A stretch of DNA of 64,000 nucleotides from Sphingobacterium spiritivorum (GTDB taxonomy: Bacteria; Bacteroidota; Bacteroidia; Sphingobacteriales; Sphingobacteriaceae), in contig NZ_CP068083.1 in NCBI RefSeq assembly GCF_016725325.1, positions 1,550,001 through 1,614,000 of the forward strand. The letters are read 5' to 3'. The notes beneath the pieces were generated by a model. The model was not told the origin of the DNA and did not search any database. It saw only the letters and a list, made by a program, of their open reading frames with translations. The translations under genes and the position numbers were made by a program. Positions 35,923-44,802 of the stretch are shown here, in pieces (position 1 is the first letter of the stretch; each line of letters begins with the position of its first letter).

Positions 35923-36609
35923 CTATTCGCCCTTTTGAATCAGTTTTTTAATATTCGAAAGTTCGCCGAATAAGACAAGCAAATCCTCTTCCCGGAGCAT
36001 GGTATCAGATTTTGCAATCCCTGTTGCCTCTTTTATCTTCACATTTTTACCTTTTTCCAGTACATCCCGCTGATTGACAGTCGTGAGTACGATCACCCCG
36101 TAACTATTAGTCAGATTTGCCTGCTCCAAGGTCATCCCAATATATTTTGCAGGTACTTTAGTCTCTACAATACTGTATTTATCCGAGATCTTGAAGGAAT
36201 CTACGATGTCAATATTATCCAGACGCATCGCCAGCCTTTCCGCAGCCTCTTCCTCCGGCATGATGTATTCGTCAATCTCCATTGCTTCCATAACAGTCTT
36301 CTGCAAATCAGATACTACGCGGCCAATGATACGTTTCACGTGAAGCTGCTTTAATAAGGCCGTAGTAAGCATCGAAGCGCCCTCGTCTTCACCAATGGCC
36401 ACAATAACAGCATGACTATCTCTTAGTGGCAGAGCGCTCACGGAATCACGATCTGTAGTATCCATACATACCGTATGAGTCACCCGATCCTTCAGTTGTT
36501 CTACAATCGTAAGATTTTTATCGGCACCGATTACCTCATGTCCCAATTCGGTGAGGTGTATCGCTAACGATTTCCCAAAATGTCCTAATCCTAATACGAT
36601 ATATTTCAT
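35923..36609 (-). CDS. trkA: TrkA/KtrA-type potassium uptake regulatory protein
   Basis: 228-residue cytoplasmic gating ring subunit for a potassium channel. The Rossmann fold begins MKYIVLGLGHFGKSLAIHLT with GxGxFG and has the acidic GADKN at the end of the second strand. An RCK_N domain covers about 1-120 and an RCK_C domain about 135-220. It binds adenine nucleotides in known relatives. Nine bp after the channel gene, so clearly the partner of it. Length fits KtrA rather than the double-length E. coli TrkA. Confidence 0.93.
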   Translation of the reverse strand: MKYIVLGLGHFGKSLAIHLTELGHEVIGADKNLTIVEQLKDRVTHTVCMDTTDRDSVSALPLRDSHAVIVAIGEDEGASMLTTALLKQLHVKRIIGRVVSDLQKTVMEAMEIDEYIMPEEEAAERLAMRLDNIDIVDSFKISDKYSIVETKVPAKYIGMTLEQANLTNSYGVIVLTTVNQRDVLEKGKNVKIKEATGIAKSDTMLREEDLLVLFGELSNIKKLIQKGE

Positions 36610-36618
36610 GCTGATAAA

Positions 36619-38397
36619 TTAGAATAATATTTTTTCACTCGGATAGACATAATTTCTATTCCGCATATTTTTGATAAATGCAACAAGCAGCGTTAACGTA
36701 CCTACACGTCCTACAAACATCGTAAAGATAATGATAATCTTACTTGAAGGACTCAGGGAGGGAGTGACACCCAAAGAGAGCCCGCAGGTCGTATAAGCGG
36801 ATACCGTTTCAAAAAGAAGTTCTTTCATTCCTTTGCCGGGATCGGAAAGATTGAGCAGGACAAAAGAAATTCCAATCGTAACTCCTGAAAGCAATATAAT
36901 AGCAAATGCTTTATTAACAGATTCGGGAATGATCCTTCTTTTGAAAATATCTATAGAATCCTTACCTCTTGCCAGAGATAAAATATTCAATAACGCAATA
37001 GCTACGGTTGTCACTTTCACACCCCCGCCGGTAGATCCCGGAGAGGCCCCGATCCACATTAAAGAGGTCACCATAATTACAGTAGGACCACTCAGAAAAT
37101 TAAGATTTACACTATTGAAACCGGCAGAGCGGGAAGCATTGGTCATAAAAAAAGCTGATACTATTTTTCCATACCAGATCTCATCCTGCTGGAGCGTATT
37201 GTTGTATTCAAACAGAAAATATGAACTGGTTGCTAACACGACAAGGATAAGGTTACAGATCAGTATAAATTTAGAATTGAAGCTGAAGGGCCACGGCCTG
37301 TGAACATAACTGCGTTTTAAAATCAGCTTACAAAACAGGGCCTGAATCTTTGTCTTGGCATAGGTATAGAAATTGTAAACCGTTCCAAAACCCAGTCCTC
37401 CGAAAACAAATATCATAGCGAGCGCTAACTGAAAGTTGTAGTTATACCGGTAATCTGCATGTTGTATTCCATCCGGAAGGATAGAAAACCCGGCATTACA
37501 AAACGAAGAGACAGCATGAAAAATAGAGAAGAAAACCTGATCACCAATAGAATTAAACAGGGTTGGATCCAGCGTAAAATAAATGGAAACAGCACCTATA
37601 AGTTCAAATAGCAGAGTAATGAAAATAATGGTTAGCAAAGTGCTTATTACTGAATTAAGTTTATTCTCTTCCAGTATTTCTCCAAACATAAGTTGATTTT
37701 TAAAAGAAAATCCACCGGAAAAGAAGTACCCGAAAAAACCTGTAAATGTCATGATACCCAGTCCTCCGATCTGGATAAGAACCAGAATCACAGTCTGTCC
37801 GAACATCGAAAAATTTGAAGAGATATCCGTTACAGAAAGGCCAGTAATACATACAGCGCTCGTCGCCATAAATAAGGCATCTATAAATGTCAAAGGAGCG
37901 ACTAAAGTAGTGCGGGGTAACATCAGAATCAAGGTGCCGATCAGGATCAGCACTAAAAAACTGATGACAAAAAGAATCGTAGGATTAAAGTAGAAATTAT
38001 CAAAAAACAGACTGTTTTTTGATAATGCAGATAAAAATATCAGATAGATTCCAAGATATATCCACTCTTCTTTATTAAAAAAGGAAAGCGATTCGAGGCC
38101 CGAGAGCCTGGCAAGGGTGATAAAACAAAAATAACCAATGATTACGAGGCCCGAAATATTAGATACCCCGACTCTTTTTTGAACATATATCGACGATAAC
38201 GTACGAAACCCTTCTAAAAGGAACAACCCAAAGAACATTCCGTGTATAACAACTTCGAATACCTTCGCAATCTTAGGATCTGTTATATATCCTACATGCA
38301 AAATAACAGCAAATGCACAGATCATGCTCACATAGAACATGCAAATGTCTATTATCTTGTTTTTGTATTTAAAAATAAACTTTAAGAAACCTAACAT
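36619..38397 (-). CDS. trkH: TrkH/KtrB-type potassium channel subunit
   Basis: 592 residues. An N-terminal extension of about 140 residues with four hydrophobic segments precedes the TrkH/KtrB core. Four P-loop filter regions are visible: TSAVCITGLSVTD, VSSFCNAGFS, NASRSAGFNSVN and SAYTTCGLSLG, each with the conserved glycine of the potassium filter. Works with the RCK protein encoded 9 bp downstream. The long N-terminal membrane extension is larger than the usual KtrB (about 450 residues). Confidence 0.93.
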   Translation of the reverse strand: MLGFLKFIFKYKNKIIDICMFYVSMICAFAVILHVGYITDPKIAKVFEVVIHGMFFGLFLLEGFRTLSSIYVQKRVGVSNISGLVIIGYFCFITLARLSGLESLSFFNKEEWIYLGIYLIFLSALSKNSLFFDNFYFNPTILFVISFLVLILIGTLILMLPRTTLVAPLTFIDALFMATSAVCITGLSVTDISSNFSMFGQTVILVLIQIGGLGIMTFTGFFGYFFSGGFSFKNQLMFGEILEENKLNSVISTLLTIIFITLLFELIGAVSIYFTLDPTLFNSIGDQVFFSIFHAVSSFCNAGFSILPDGIQHADYRYNYNFQLALAMIFVFGGLGFGTVYNFYTYAKTKIQALFCKLILKRSYVHRPWPFSFNSKFILICNLILVVLATSSYFLFEYNNTLQQDEIWYGKIVSAFFMTNASRSAGFNSVNLNFLSGPTVIMVTSLMWIGASPGSTGGGVKVTTVAIALLNILSLARGKDSIDIFKRRIIPESVNKAFAIILLSGVTIGISFVLLNLSDPGKGMKELLFETVSAYTTCGLSLGVTPSLSPSSKIIIIFTMFVGRVGTLTLLVAFIKNMRNRNYVYPSEKILF

Positions 38398-38425
38398 CCT
38401 CTTATCTGCTGCAACTGTAAGGTAA

Positions 38426-38433
38426 CAAAGATA
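38426..38433 (-). promoter_or_regulatory. Candidate -7 promoter element for trkH-trkA
   Basis: TATCTTTG on the minus strand in the 51-bp gap between the AsmA-like gene and trkH; leader of about 24 nt. It suggests the potassium genes have their own promoter. No clear -33 box. Confidence 0.45.
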
Positions 38434-38448
38434 GCCACCTCTTTCCGT

Positions 38449-40239
38449 TTATTTCTTTTCCTTTTTATCTTCTTCTTTCTTATCCTTCTTTTTGAAGATA
38501 GAATTGAAGAATTTCTTGGTCTTACTGATTGTTTCCGTTGCAGTTTCGGCTTTACCCATAAGCTTTGCCTCCCGCTCTGGAGTCATACCGACACATTGTT
38601 TGATCCCTGCAAGCAAACTTTGCCATAACGTTTTGAAAAAAGGATATTGAGGAACCCGCTTGTAATTAACATTTCCTACATGGTAGATTTCATTTGCATC
38701 AGGATTACTGTCATTCAGTATAAAACTATTGACCAAAAAAGAAATAGCACGCTTAGACACCTTCTCTTCGCCCTTGCCCTGTTCATTCAGGATATTAATT
38801 TTTAAATGATTGTAATCGAATTTGAAGGTCCCCCAATTGCGGTAATCATTAGCTTTATAATCAAAATTGATTCTTTTGATATTTCCCGATGCAATCTCTA
38901 CATTTAACAGTGGCCGCAAAATCCTGTTGAATGCTGTAGCATTCATCGCTCCCACTGAACCTTTATACGTGTGTTCGCCCTGCTTGCTCAGCATATCGAA
39001 TCCAAATTCAACTTTTAATAATCCGGAACCCATTATATTACTGCTCAGATTAGCCCTCATCCACTTATCTTTCTTCAGAGCTACAGAGTCATTGGTTACA
39101 TTCGTCAGGTAACCCCGGGTATGATCAAAGGAAATAGAGCCTTCTTTCAGATATTTATTACTAAATTCTGAATAAGTTACATCCACATTTTCAACCAGCA
39201 CTGTATCTAACCGAAGCAATCCTTTTAATTGAAGCAGCTTCTGGTGCGGAGACTGCCCAATCTTGTTTTCAGAAGGACTATGATAGCGCTTATCTGATGA
39301 GATCACTACCGATCCGTTTCTGATCTGAGCACGTCTGGCTGTCAGTTGCTTATTCCGCATCAGATTTTTGAAATCCAGATTTTCAAAACGAACAGTATCA
39401 AACCGAAGTGAAGCAATAGAACCTCCCGAACCTTTTTTCTTATAGAAAGCATCCTTCTTTAACTGTGGTAAATAAGAAACCTTAGTCAGTAAAATGTTCT
39501 GCTCTTCTGTATTGATTTTTAATTTTTCAAATCCGACCTTATATAGTCCATTAGGCAGAGGGTATTCGAATTTCGGCACCTCCAGTTCGATCATTTTTGT
39601 ATGGTAGAAGCGAAGAGAATCTGAGATTGATGTTGAATCAATCAGCACATCTCTCACCCGCAGATTGACCTTTTCAATCTCCATATGTGATGACCTGCCT
39701 TTATCAAGCTGGGTATATTTAAAGGAAATGTCCTCAACTTTTATACCTCCGATCTGAATGGTATTTAAAAACTTTTTAACACTTTCATACAGCGTCTTTT
39801 GTGGTTTAGTGGAAACAGTATCATTGTAGGCATGATATTCATTCATCAAATGAATTTTAGGACTTTCGAATTCGATAGATTCGATCTTAAGCTTCTTTTT
39901 CTTTAAAATATCAATAAGATTGAAGCTCACTATTTTAAGTTTGGAAACTTTGATATGAACCCTGTTATTCGGAGCTTCTTTGCGCTCGTCCATTTGTTTA
40001 TAGACATTGGAATCCGGAATAAGTTCCACATTCTTGACCACCACGTTTCCCAGCCCTGGATTGATGTCCAGATCATCATATTTTAAGGTATAAAGACTAT
40101 CGCTGGCATCTTTAATTGCTTCCTTTAACTGATCCTCCACAATTGGTTTCCAATGTATACTTAGATACCAACTGGCACTTACTACCACAATGATAAGAAA
40201 TGCAACGACCCCGATTACCCATTTCCAAACTGGCTTCAT
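38449..40239 (-). CDS. AsmA-like inner-membrane-anchored protein
   Basis: 596 residues. One N-terminal transmembrane helix (about 7-27, KWVIGVVAFLIIVVVSASWYL) is followed by a long beta-rich extracytoplasmic region with repeated strand patterns such as VVVKNVELIPDSNVYKQ and FENLDFKNLMRNKQLTARRA. This resembles AsmA/DUF748 proteins, which span the periplasm and are linked to lipid transport. The C-terminal 25 residues are almost all Lys/Glu/Asp. No close operon partner: 51 bp to trkH, which has its own promoter candidate. Confidence 0.72.
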   Translation of the reverse strand: MKPVWKWVIGVVAFLIIVVVSASWYLSIHWKPIVEDQLKEAIKDASDSLYTLKYDDLDINPGLGNVVVKNVELIPDSNVYKQMDERKEAPNNRVHIKVSKLKIVSFNLIDILKKKKLKIESIEFESPKIHLMNEYHAYNDTVSTKPQKTLYESVKKFLNTIQIGGIKVEDISFKYTQLDKGRSSHMEIEKVNLRVRDVLIDSTSISDSLRFYHTKMIELEVPKFEYPLPNGLYKVGFEKLKINTEEQNILLTKVSYLPQLKKDAFYKKKGSGGSIASLRFDTVRFENLDFKNLMRNKQLTARRAQIRNGSVVISSDKRYHSPSENKIGQSPHQKLLQLKGLLRLDTVLVENVDVTYSEFSNKYLKEGSISFDHTRGYLTNVTNDSVALKKDKWMRANLSSNIMGSGLLKVEFGFDMLSKQGEHTYKGSVGAMNATAFNRILRPLLNVEIASGNIKRINFDYKANDYRNWGTFKFDYNHLKINILNEQGKGEEKVSKRAISFLVNSFILNDSNPDANEIYHVGNVNYKRVPQYPFFKTLWQSLLAGIKQCVGMTPEREAKLMGKAETATETISKTKKFFNSIFKKKDKKEEDKKEKK

Positions 40240-40326
40240 CCTTTAAATTTATAATGATCTTTATTTAATTAACAATCCGTGATAAAACAACTACGTATGC
40301 TATTATGTTTTACGACTATGTATTAT

Positions 40327-40359
40327 TTTGGCTTCACTCATATAAATATCTTACTTTTA
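40327..40359 (+). promoter_or_regulatory. Candidate promoter for the 40366 gene
   Basis: TTTG (40327-40330), 21 bp, TACTTTTA (40352-40359; one mismatch to TANNTTTG at the last base). The transcript would start at about 40364, only two bases before the ATG, so the mRNA is probably almost leaderless. Confidence 0.5.
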
Positions 40360-40365
40360 CACTAA

Positions 40366-41406
40366 ATGATTTATAAGAACATACACCTGTATTTTTACCT
40401 CTGCATCCTGATGTTACTGATAGCTGTGAGTTGTCAGAATCCTCAAAAAGAGGTTTCATTTTACTATTGGAAAACAACATACGCATCCGACTCGATTATT
40501 CAAAACAGTCTGAACCAGCTTCATACTAACAAACTGTATGTAAGGATTATGGATATAGACATGCAGGAAAACGGACGTGAACCGATCCCCATTTCGCCTA
40601 TTACGTTCAAAGATACTCTTCCGGCAGATATGCAGATCGTTCCCGTAGTTTTTATCAACACCCGGATCTTTCAGTCCATGGACAGCCTTACAATAAGAGG
40701 TTTAGCTCACAAAATCGTGCCATTTGTGATTGAAAAGGTAAAACAAAGCGGCAATACCACATTTGGAGAGTTACAACTGGACTGTGACTGGACAGCTTCA
40801 TCCCGCGACAAATTCTTTTATCTGATCGAGTTTATGAAGACTTTTCCAGAGCTGGCAAATGTAGAACTCACCTCCACGCTTAGACTCCACCAGATCAAAA
40901 ATATCAAGACCAGCGGCATACCTCCGGTTTCGAGAGCCATTCTTATGTGCTATAACATGGGGAACCTCCGGAAATTCGGAACTCAAAATTCCATATTGAA
41001 CCAGGAGGATCTTAATCTTTACCTCAAAGATCATTTAGGCAATTATCCGCTCAAGCTCGATATAGCACTACCACTCTTCGAATGGTTCGTTGTATTCCGC
41101 AATCAGGAGTATGCAGGGATTTCAAAAAAAATTGACAAACAAGAGCTGGACAATACCACCCTATTTACCCGTAATCCGAATACAAATCTGTATGTATTGA
41201 AACAGGATCTTCCGGAAAAAGGGCTGATGAAAAATGATATCATCAGATATGAGTTTGTTTCTGAGGAAGACCTCTCAAAAACGGCTTCATTTTTGAAAAG
41301 AGAATTAAAGAAAGAAGATCGAAACATTGTGTTCTATCATCTGGACAAAACAATACTATCAACATACCCGAATGAAACTTTACAAAAAATCATTAATCGT
41401 CTCTAG
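40366..41406 (+). CDS. Lipoprotein with TIM-barrel features (DUF3142-like?), first gene of an uncharacterised pair
   Basis: 346 residues. Signal peptide with a lipobox, YLCILMLLIAVSCQ (lipid Cys near residue 24). The body alternates strands and helices as in a TIM barrel: NKLYVRIMDIDMQ, MQIVPVVFINTRIFQ, GELQLDCDWTASSRDKFFYL, ILMCYNMGNLRKFG and YPLKLDIALPLFEW. The LQLDCDWT and MCYNMG strands recall DUF3142 and GH18-like barrels, but the usual catalytic Glu pair is not evident. Its end overlaps the next gene by 35 bp. Function unknown. Confidence 0.7.
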   Translation: MIYKNIHLYFYLCILMLLIAVSCQNPQKEVSFYYWKTTYASDSIIQNSLNQLHTNKLYVRIMDIDMQENGREPIPISPITFKDTLPADMQIVPVVFINTRIFQSMDSLTIRGLAHKIVPFVIEKVKQSGNTTFGELQLDCDWTASSRDKFFYLIEFMKTFPELANVELTSTLRLHQIKNIKTSGIPPVSRAILMCYNMGNLRKFGTQNSILNQEDLNLYLKDHLGNYPLKLDIALPLFEWFVVFRNQEYAGISKKIDKQELDNTTLFTRNPNTNLYVLKQDLPEKGLMKNDIIRYEFVSEEDLSKTASFLKRELKKEDRNIVFYHLDKTILSTYPNETLQKIINRL

Positions 41407-43768
41407 TCTGTTTCTGGCGGCATATTTTGGTGAAATTGCAGTGAATATTGCTTGTGGTCCGGAAATGGATCCTTATGATAATCAAACTTCCTATTTCCTG
41501 CCGAATATAGAAGCCGGGAGCTATTCGGCTTTTCAATATATACCTTATAGATTCCTTTACTCAGAAGAAGAACCACAGAGTGAAGCCGTGATCAATATTC
41601 GCGAATGGACAGCTTACCTGGGAAAAAGCGTAAAACCAGAAGATGTACAGGCTTTGATGTATAAAGCAGACAGTGCCACTGTAGTTTCATTCCTGGCGGC
41701 TACAGAACAGAAACAATTACCAGACTCCTTATCAGGAAACACATTTGCGGTCAAACTATTAGAGTCCAAATCAGCACCCGCAAAAGAATATTTCAGCCTG
41801 ACAAAGGAGGCTGAAAATTTAACTTTCGTACCCTATAATTATTGGGATCCTGCTCCGGTAGATTATTCCTCTATACTGGATATTGCTGAAAAAGCTGAAG
41901 AAAAAATCGAAACATTCCCTGCGAATAGCTTCCTGAGATTAAGATATTCCTATCAGGCAGCCCGATTGTATCTGTATGCCAAGGAATACGATAAATCTAT
42001 CCTGATATATGAAAAGTATATCGCTCCTGTCAAATCTAAAAGTGCACTGATGGGTTGGGCATTATCCAACTATGCCGGTGCAAAAAGATGGAGCGGAGAA
42101 AAAGCAGAAGCTGCATTTTTATATGCTAAAGTATTCTATTCCAACCCGGAAAGAAGAGTCTTAGCGTATAAAAACTTTCACTATATAGATATTCTTGATG
42201 AGGAAATCACCGTCTTATCAAAGACAAAACAGGATCAGATCAGCCTCGCAGCATTGCTGGGTTTCTCTGCATCGGACATGACAATGGAATATTTGAGAAC
42301 ATGCTATACATTGGATCATAACAATGAAGTCGTGGGCATGCTGCTAACCCGCGAAGTGAACAAGCTGGAATCTGCTCTGATCACTCCGTATTCCTTAAAC
42401 TGGACATATTACAATCCTTTCGGCAGTCCTGAAGAACAAGAAAAATCACAGAAACATGCTCACGAGCTTCGTGATTTCGCACTCCAGCTATCCGGAAAAC
42501 AAAAGAGTCTGGGACTTCTCACCGCCGCTTATACCAGCTGGTTGATTAACGAAAATGAAGCTGCTCAGGGATATTTGAAAAAAATAAATGTTAAAAAACT
42601 TCCGGAACCAATTCTCGATCAATTCCGTATTACCAATATGCTGACCCAACTCACCGATTGGAAAAAAGGTACTAACGTAAATGAAGAAGAAATGGTCTCC
42701 ACGCTCAATTGGCTTTCTGAAAAGTCTAAGGGAGAGCAACATAAAGAAAATGATCAGTATTATTACGGCTATGAAGGAAGTCCCTACAGCCTTATCGGCA
42801 AAAACATCTTAAGCAATATTCTGGTTCCCCAGTATCTGGCAAAAGGTGACACTGCTTTAGCGAGTCTGGCAGCTTTAAAAGCAGATATATTCAGCAACAA
42901 TAACTATGTACAGGATACGCTTGAAAAGAACTTTAATTATTCTACAGACATATTCTGGAAGAAATACCTGACCTCTTCCTCTATAATAGAAATACAGAAT
43001 TATCTTCAAAATCCGGAACAGCAGAAAGGTATAGTCAAATACCTGCTTCAGGGAATCAGCAATACCGATCAGATGGCGATCACAGAGCTTTTAGGAACAA
43101 CTTATCTGCGTACACATGATTACGAAAATGCCGTCAAAACTTTAGAAAAGCTTCCGAATACGTACACCTATCAATCCTATAGTGACTGGTATTCAGATCA
43201 GTCTGTATATGCCAATCCATTCATTACAATGAATAACGATTATCCAAAAGAGAGAGGCAGTGATGTATTCGACAAGCTTGATTTTGCCAGACAGATGCTA
43301 CAGTTAGAGAAAAAACTCAAAACAGAAAAGGATCCTCAAAAACAAGCGAATATCTATTTTATGATGGCAAACGGAGTGTACCAAACCTCAACTTTCGGAA
43401 ATGCATGGATGCTGGTAAGCTACAATTGGAGCAGCTATGATCCGTACACTTCGCCTGAAGTAGATTGGGAATACGACTATTTGCAGGGAAGACAGGCAAA
43501 GCGTTGGTATGAAAAAGCTCGTACATTAAGCAAAGACAACGAATTCAAAGCACGTTGTACGTTCATGCTTGCAAAATGCCAGCAAAAAGAATTTCAATAT
43601 TCAAATGACGAGCGGTGGAAATATTATGAATTCTTTTCTCAGTCTCCGTTCTATCTGTACAGCTTTAACAATCCATACTTTAAAGAACTAAAAAACAACT
43701 ATTCCAAGACACAATATTACCAGATTGCGGTTAATGAGTGTTCTTATTTACGGGATTTTATTAATTAA
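41372..43768 (+). CDS. Large exported helical-repeat protein, second gene of the pair
   Basis: The open frame reaches back to 41327, but the ATG at 41372 begins the obvious signal peptide (MKLYKKSLIVSSLFLAAYFG), leaving 798 residues. After the signal comes CGPEMDPYDNQTSYFLPNI, then mostly helical TPR-like segments, for instance SFLRLRYSYQAARLYLYAKE, SALMGWALSNYAGAKRW and GTTYLRTHDYENAVKTLEKL. Tyr and Trp content is high toward the C-terminus. It may be a lipoprotein, though the -3 position (Asn in VNIAC) is unusual. I recognise no named family. It starts inside the preceding gene and converges with rsgA (4-bp overlap). Confidence 0.78.
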   Translation: MKLYKKSLIVSSLFLAAYFGEIAVNIACGPEMDPYDNQTSYFLPNIEAGSYSAFQYIPYRFLYSEEEPQSEAVINIREWTAYLGKSVKPEDVQALMYKADSATVVSFLAATEQKQLPDSLSGNTFAVKLLESKSAPAKEYFSLTKEAENLTFVPYNYWDPAPVDYSSILDIAEKAEEKIETFPANSFLRLRYSYQAARLYLYAKEYDKSILIYEKYIAPVKSKSALMGWALSNYAGAKRWSGEKAEAAFLYAKVFYSNPERRVLAYKNFHYIDILDEEITVLSKTKQDQISLAALLGFSASDMTMEYLRTCYTLDHNNEVVGMLLTREVNKLESALITPYSLNWTYYNPFGSPEEQEKSQKHAHELRDFALQLSGKQKSLGLLTAAYTSWLINENEAAQGYLKKINVKKLPEPILDQFRITNMLTQLTDWKKGTNVNEEEMVSTLNWLSEKSKGEQHKENDQYYYGYEGSPYSLIGKNILSNILVPQYLAKGDTALASLAALKADIFSNNNYVQDTLEKNFNYSTDIFWKKYLTSSSIIEIQNYLQNPEQQKGIVKYLLQGISNTDQMAITELLGTTYLRTHDYENAVKTLEKLPNTYTYQSYSDWYSDQSVYANPFITMNNDYPKERGSDVFDKLDFARQMLQLEKKLKTEKDPQKQANIYFMMANGVYQTSTFGNAWMLVSYNWSSYDPYTSPEVDWEYDYLQGRQAKRWYEKARTLSKDNEFKARCTFMLAKCQQKEFQYSNDERWKYYEFFSQSPFYLYSFNNPYFKELKNNYSKTQYYQIAVNECSYLRDFIN

Positions 43769-44685
43769 TTGCGGGTATTCTCGTTATGGTAGATACTCAG
43801 GTAGCTATCATAACGGGAAGCCTCAAGAGTTCCGTTTTCTACGGCTTCCATAACCGCACAACCGGGCTCATTCACATGACGACAATTGTTAAAGCGGCAT
43901 TTATTGAGCAAAGCCCTCATTTCAGGAAAAAAGTGGGATAGTTCCTGCGGTTGTATATCTACAATCCCGAGTTCACGTATACCAGGTGTATCGATGAGCT
44001 TACCTCCAAATGGCAGATCCATCATCTCCGCAAAAGTAGTTGTATGCTTTCCTTTATCTGACCAGTCAGATATTCTTCCTGTTTTCAGCCCGGCATCCGG
44101 AATCAAAGCATTGATTAATGTCGACTTGCCAACACCGGAATGCCCTGACACGAGCGTCACTTTATCTTTTAGCAATCCCTTTAGTTCTTCCACATTGATG
44201 CCTTCCAGAGCGGAAACTTCATAGCAAGGATAACCGATAGACTCATAAATGTGTTCATATTCCTTCAGAATATCCAGACCTTCTTCGCTGAACAGGTCCA
44301 GTTTATTAAAAACTAACACCGCAGGCACACTGTAAGCTTCGGCAGTAACCAAAAAGCGATCTATAAATCCCAGTGATGTCGGAGGAGAAGCCAGTGTAAC
44401 TACCAGAATAGCCTGATCCAGATTAGCACCTATGATCTGTGTTTGTTTAGAAAGGTTGACCGATCTCCGGATAATGTAATTGCGACGGGGCTCCAGATGT
44501 TTAATTACACCACTATCCTGATCCGGCTCCAGATCAAACTCAACCCAGTCACCGACAGCCACAGGATTAGTACTTTTGATACCATGGGTACGAAACTTAC
44601 CTTTGATCCGGCATTCATAACGTTGGCCGTCAGATCCCAGCACCAGATACCAACTTCCTGTAGATTTTGTCACCAGCCCTCTCAT
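43765..44685 (-). CDS. rsgA: Ribosome small-subunit-dependent GTPase A
   Basis: 306-residue circularly permuted GTPase that checks late 30S ribosome maturation. N-terminal OB-fold about 1-70, then the permuted G motifs in order: LVFNKLDLF (G4), VSALEG (G5), SGHSGVGKSTLIN (G1, P-loop near 180) and LIDTPGIRELG (G3). The C-terminal zinc domain CRFNNCRHVNEPGC has Cys-x4-Cys-x-His-x5-Cys. Complete and typical. Confidence 0.96.
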   Translation of the reverse strand: MRGLVTKSTGSWYLVLGSDGQRYECRIKGKFRTHGIKSTNPVAVGDWVEFDLEPDQDSGVIKHLEPRRNYIIRRSVNLSKQTQIIGANLDQAILVVTLASPPTSLGFIDRFLVTAEAYSVPAVLVFNKLDLFSEEGLDILKEYEHIYESIGYPCYEVSALEGINVEELKGLLKDKVTLVSGHSGVGKSTLINALIPDAGLKTGRISDWSDKGKHTTTFAEMMDLPFGGKLIDTPGIRELGIVDIQPQELSHFFPEMRALLNKCRFNNCRHVNEPGCAVMEAVENGTLEASRYDSYLSIYHNENTRN

Positions 44686-44769
44686 ACCCTATCAAAAATG
44701 ATTACAGCCATTTGCTCCATGTGACAAAAGTCGTAAAAATTTATTAATCTTCGGAAGTATTGAATTTAT

Positions 44770-44777
44770 TACCTTTG
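44770..44777 (+). promoter_or_regulatory. Candidate -7 promoter element for polA
   Basis: TACCTTTG, exact match to TANNTTTG, in the divergent rsgA-polA gap; leader of about 21 nt to the GTG start. No clear -33 TTTG. Confidence 0.5.
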
Positions 44778-44802
44778 TGAATACACCGTTAAATAAGATT
44801 TT

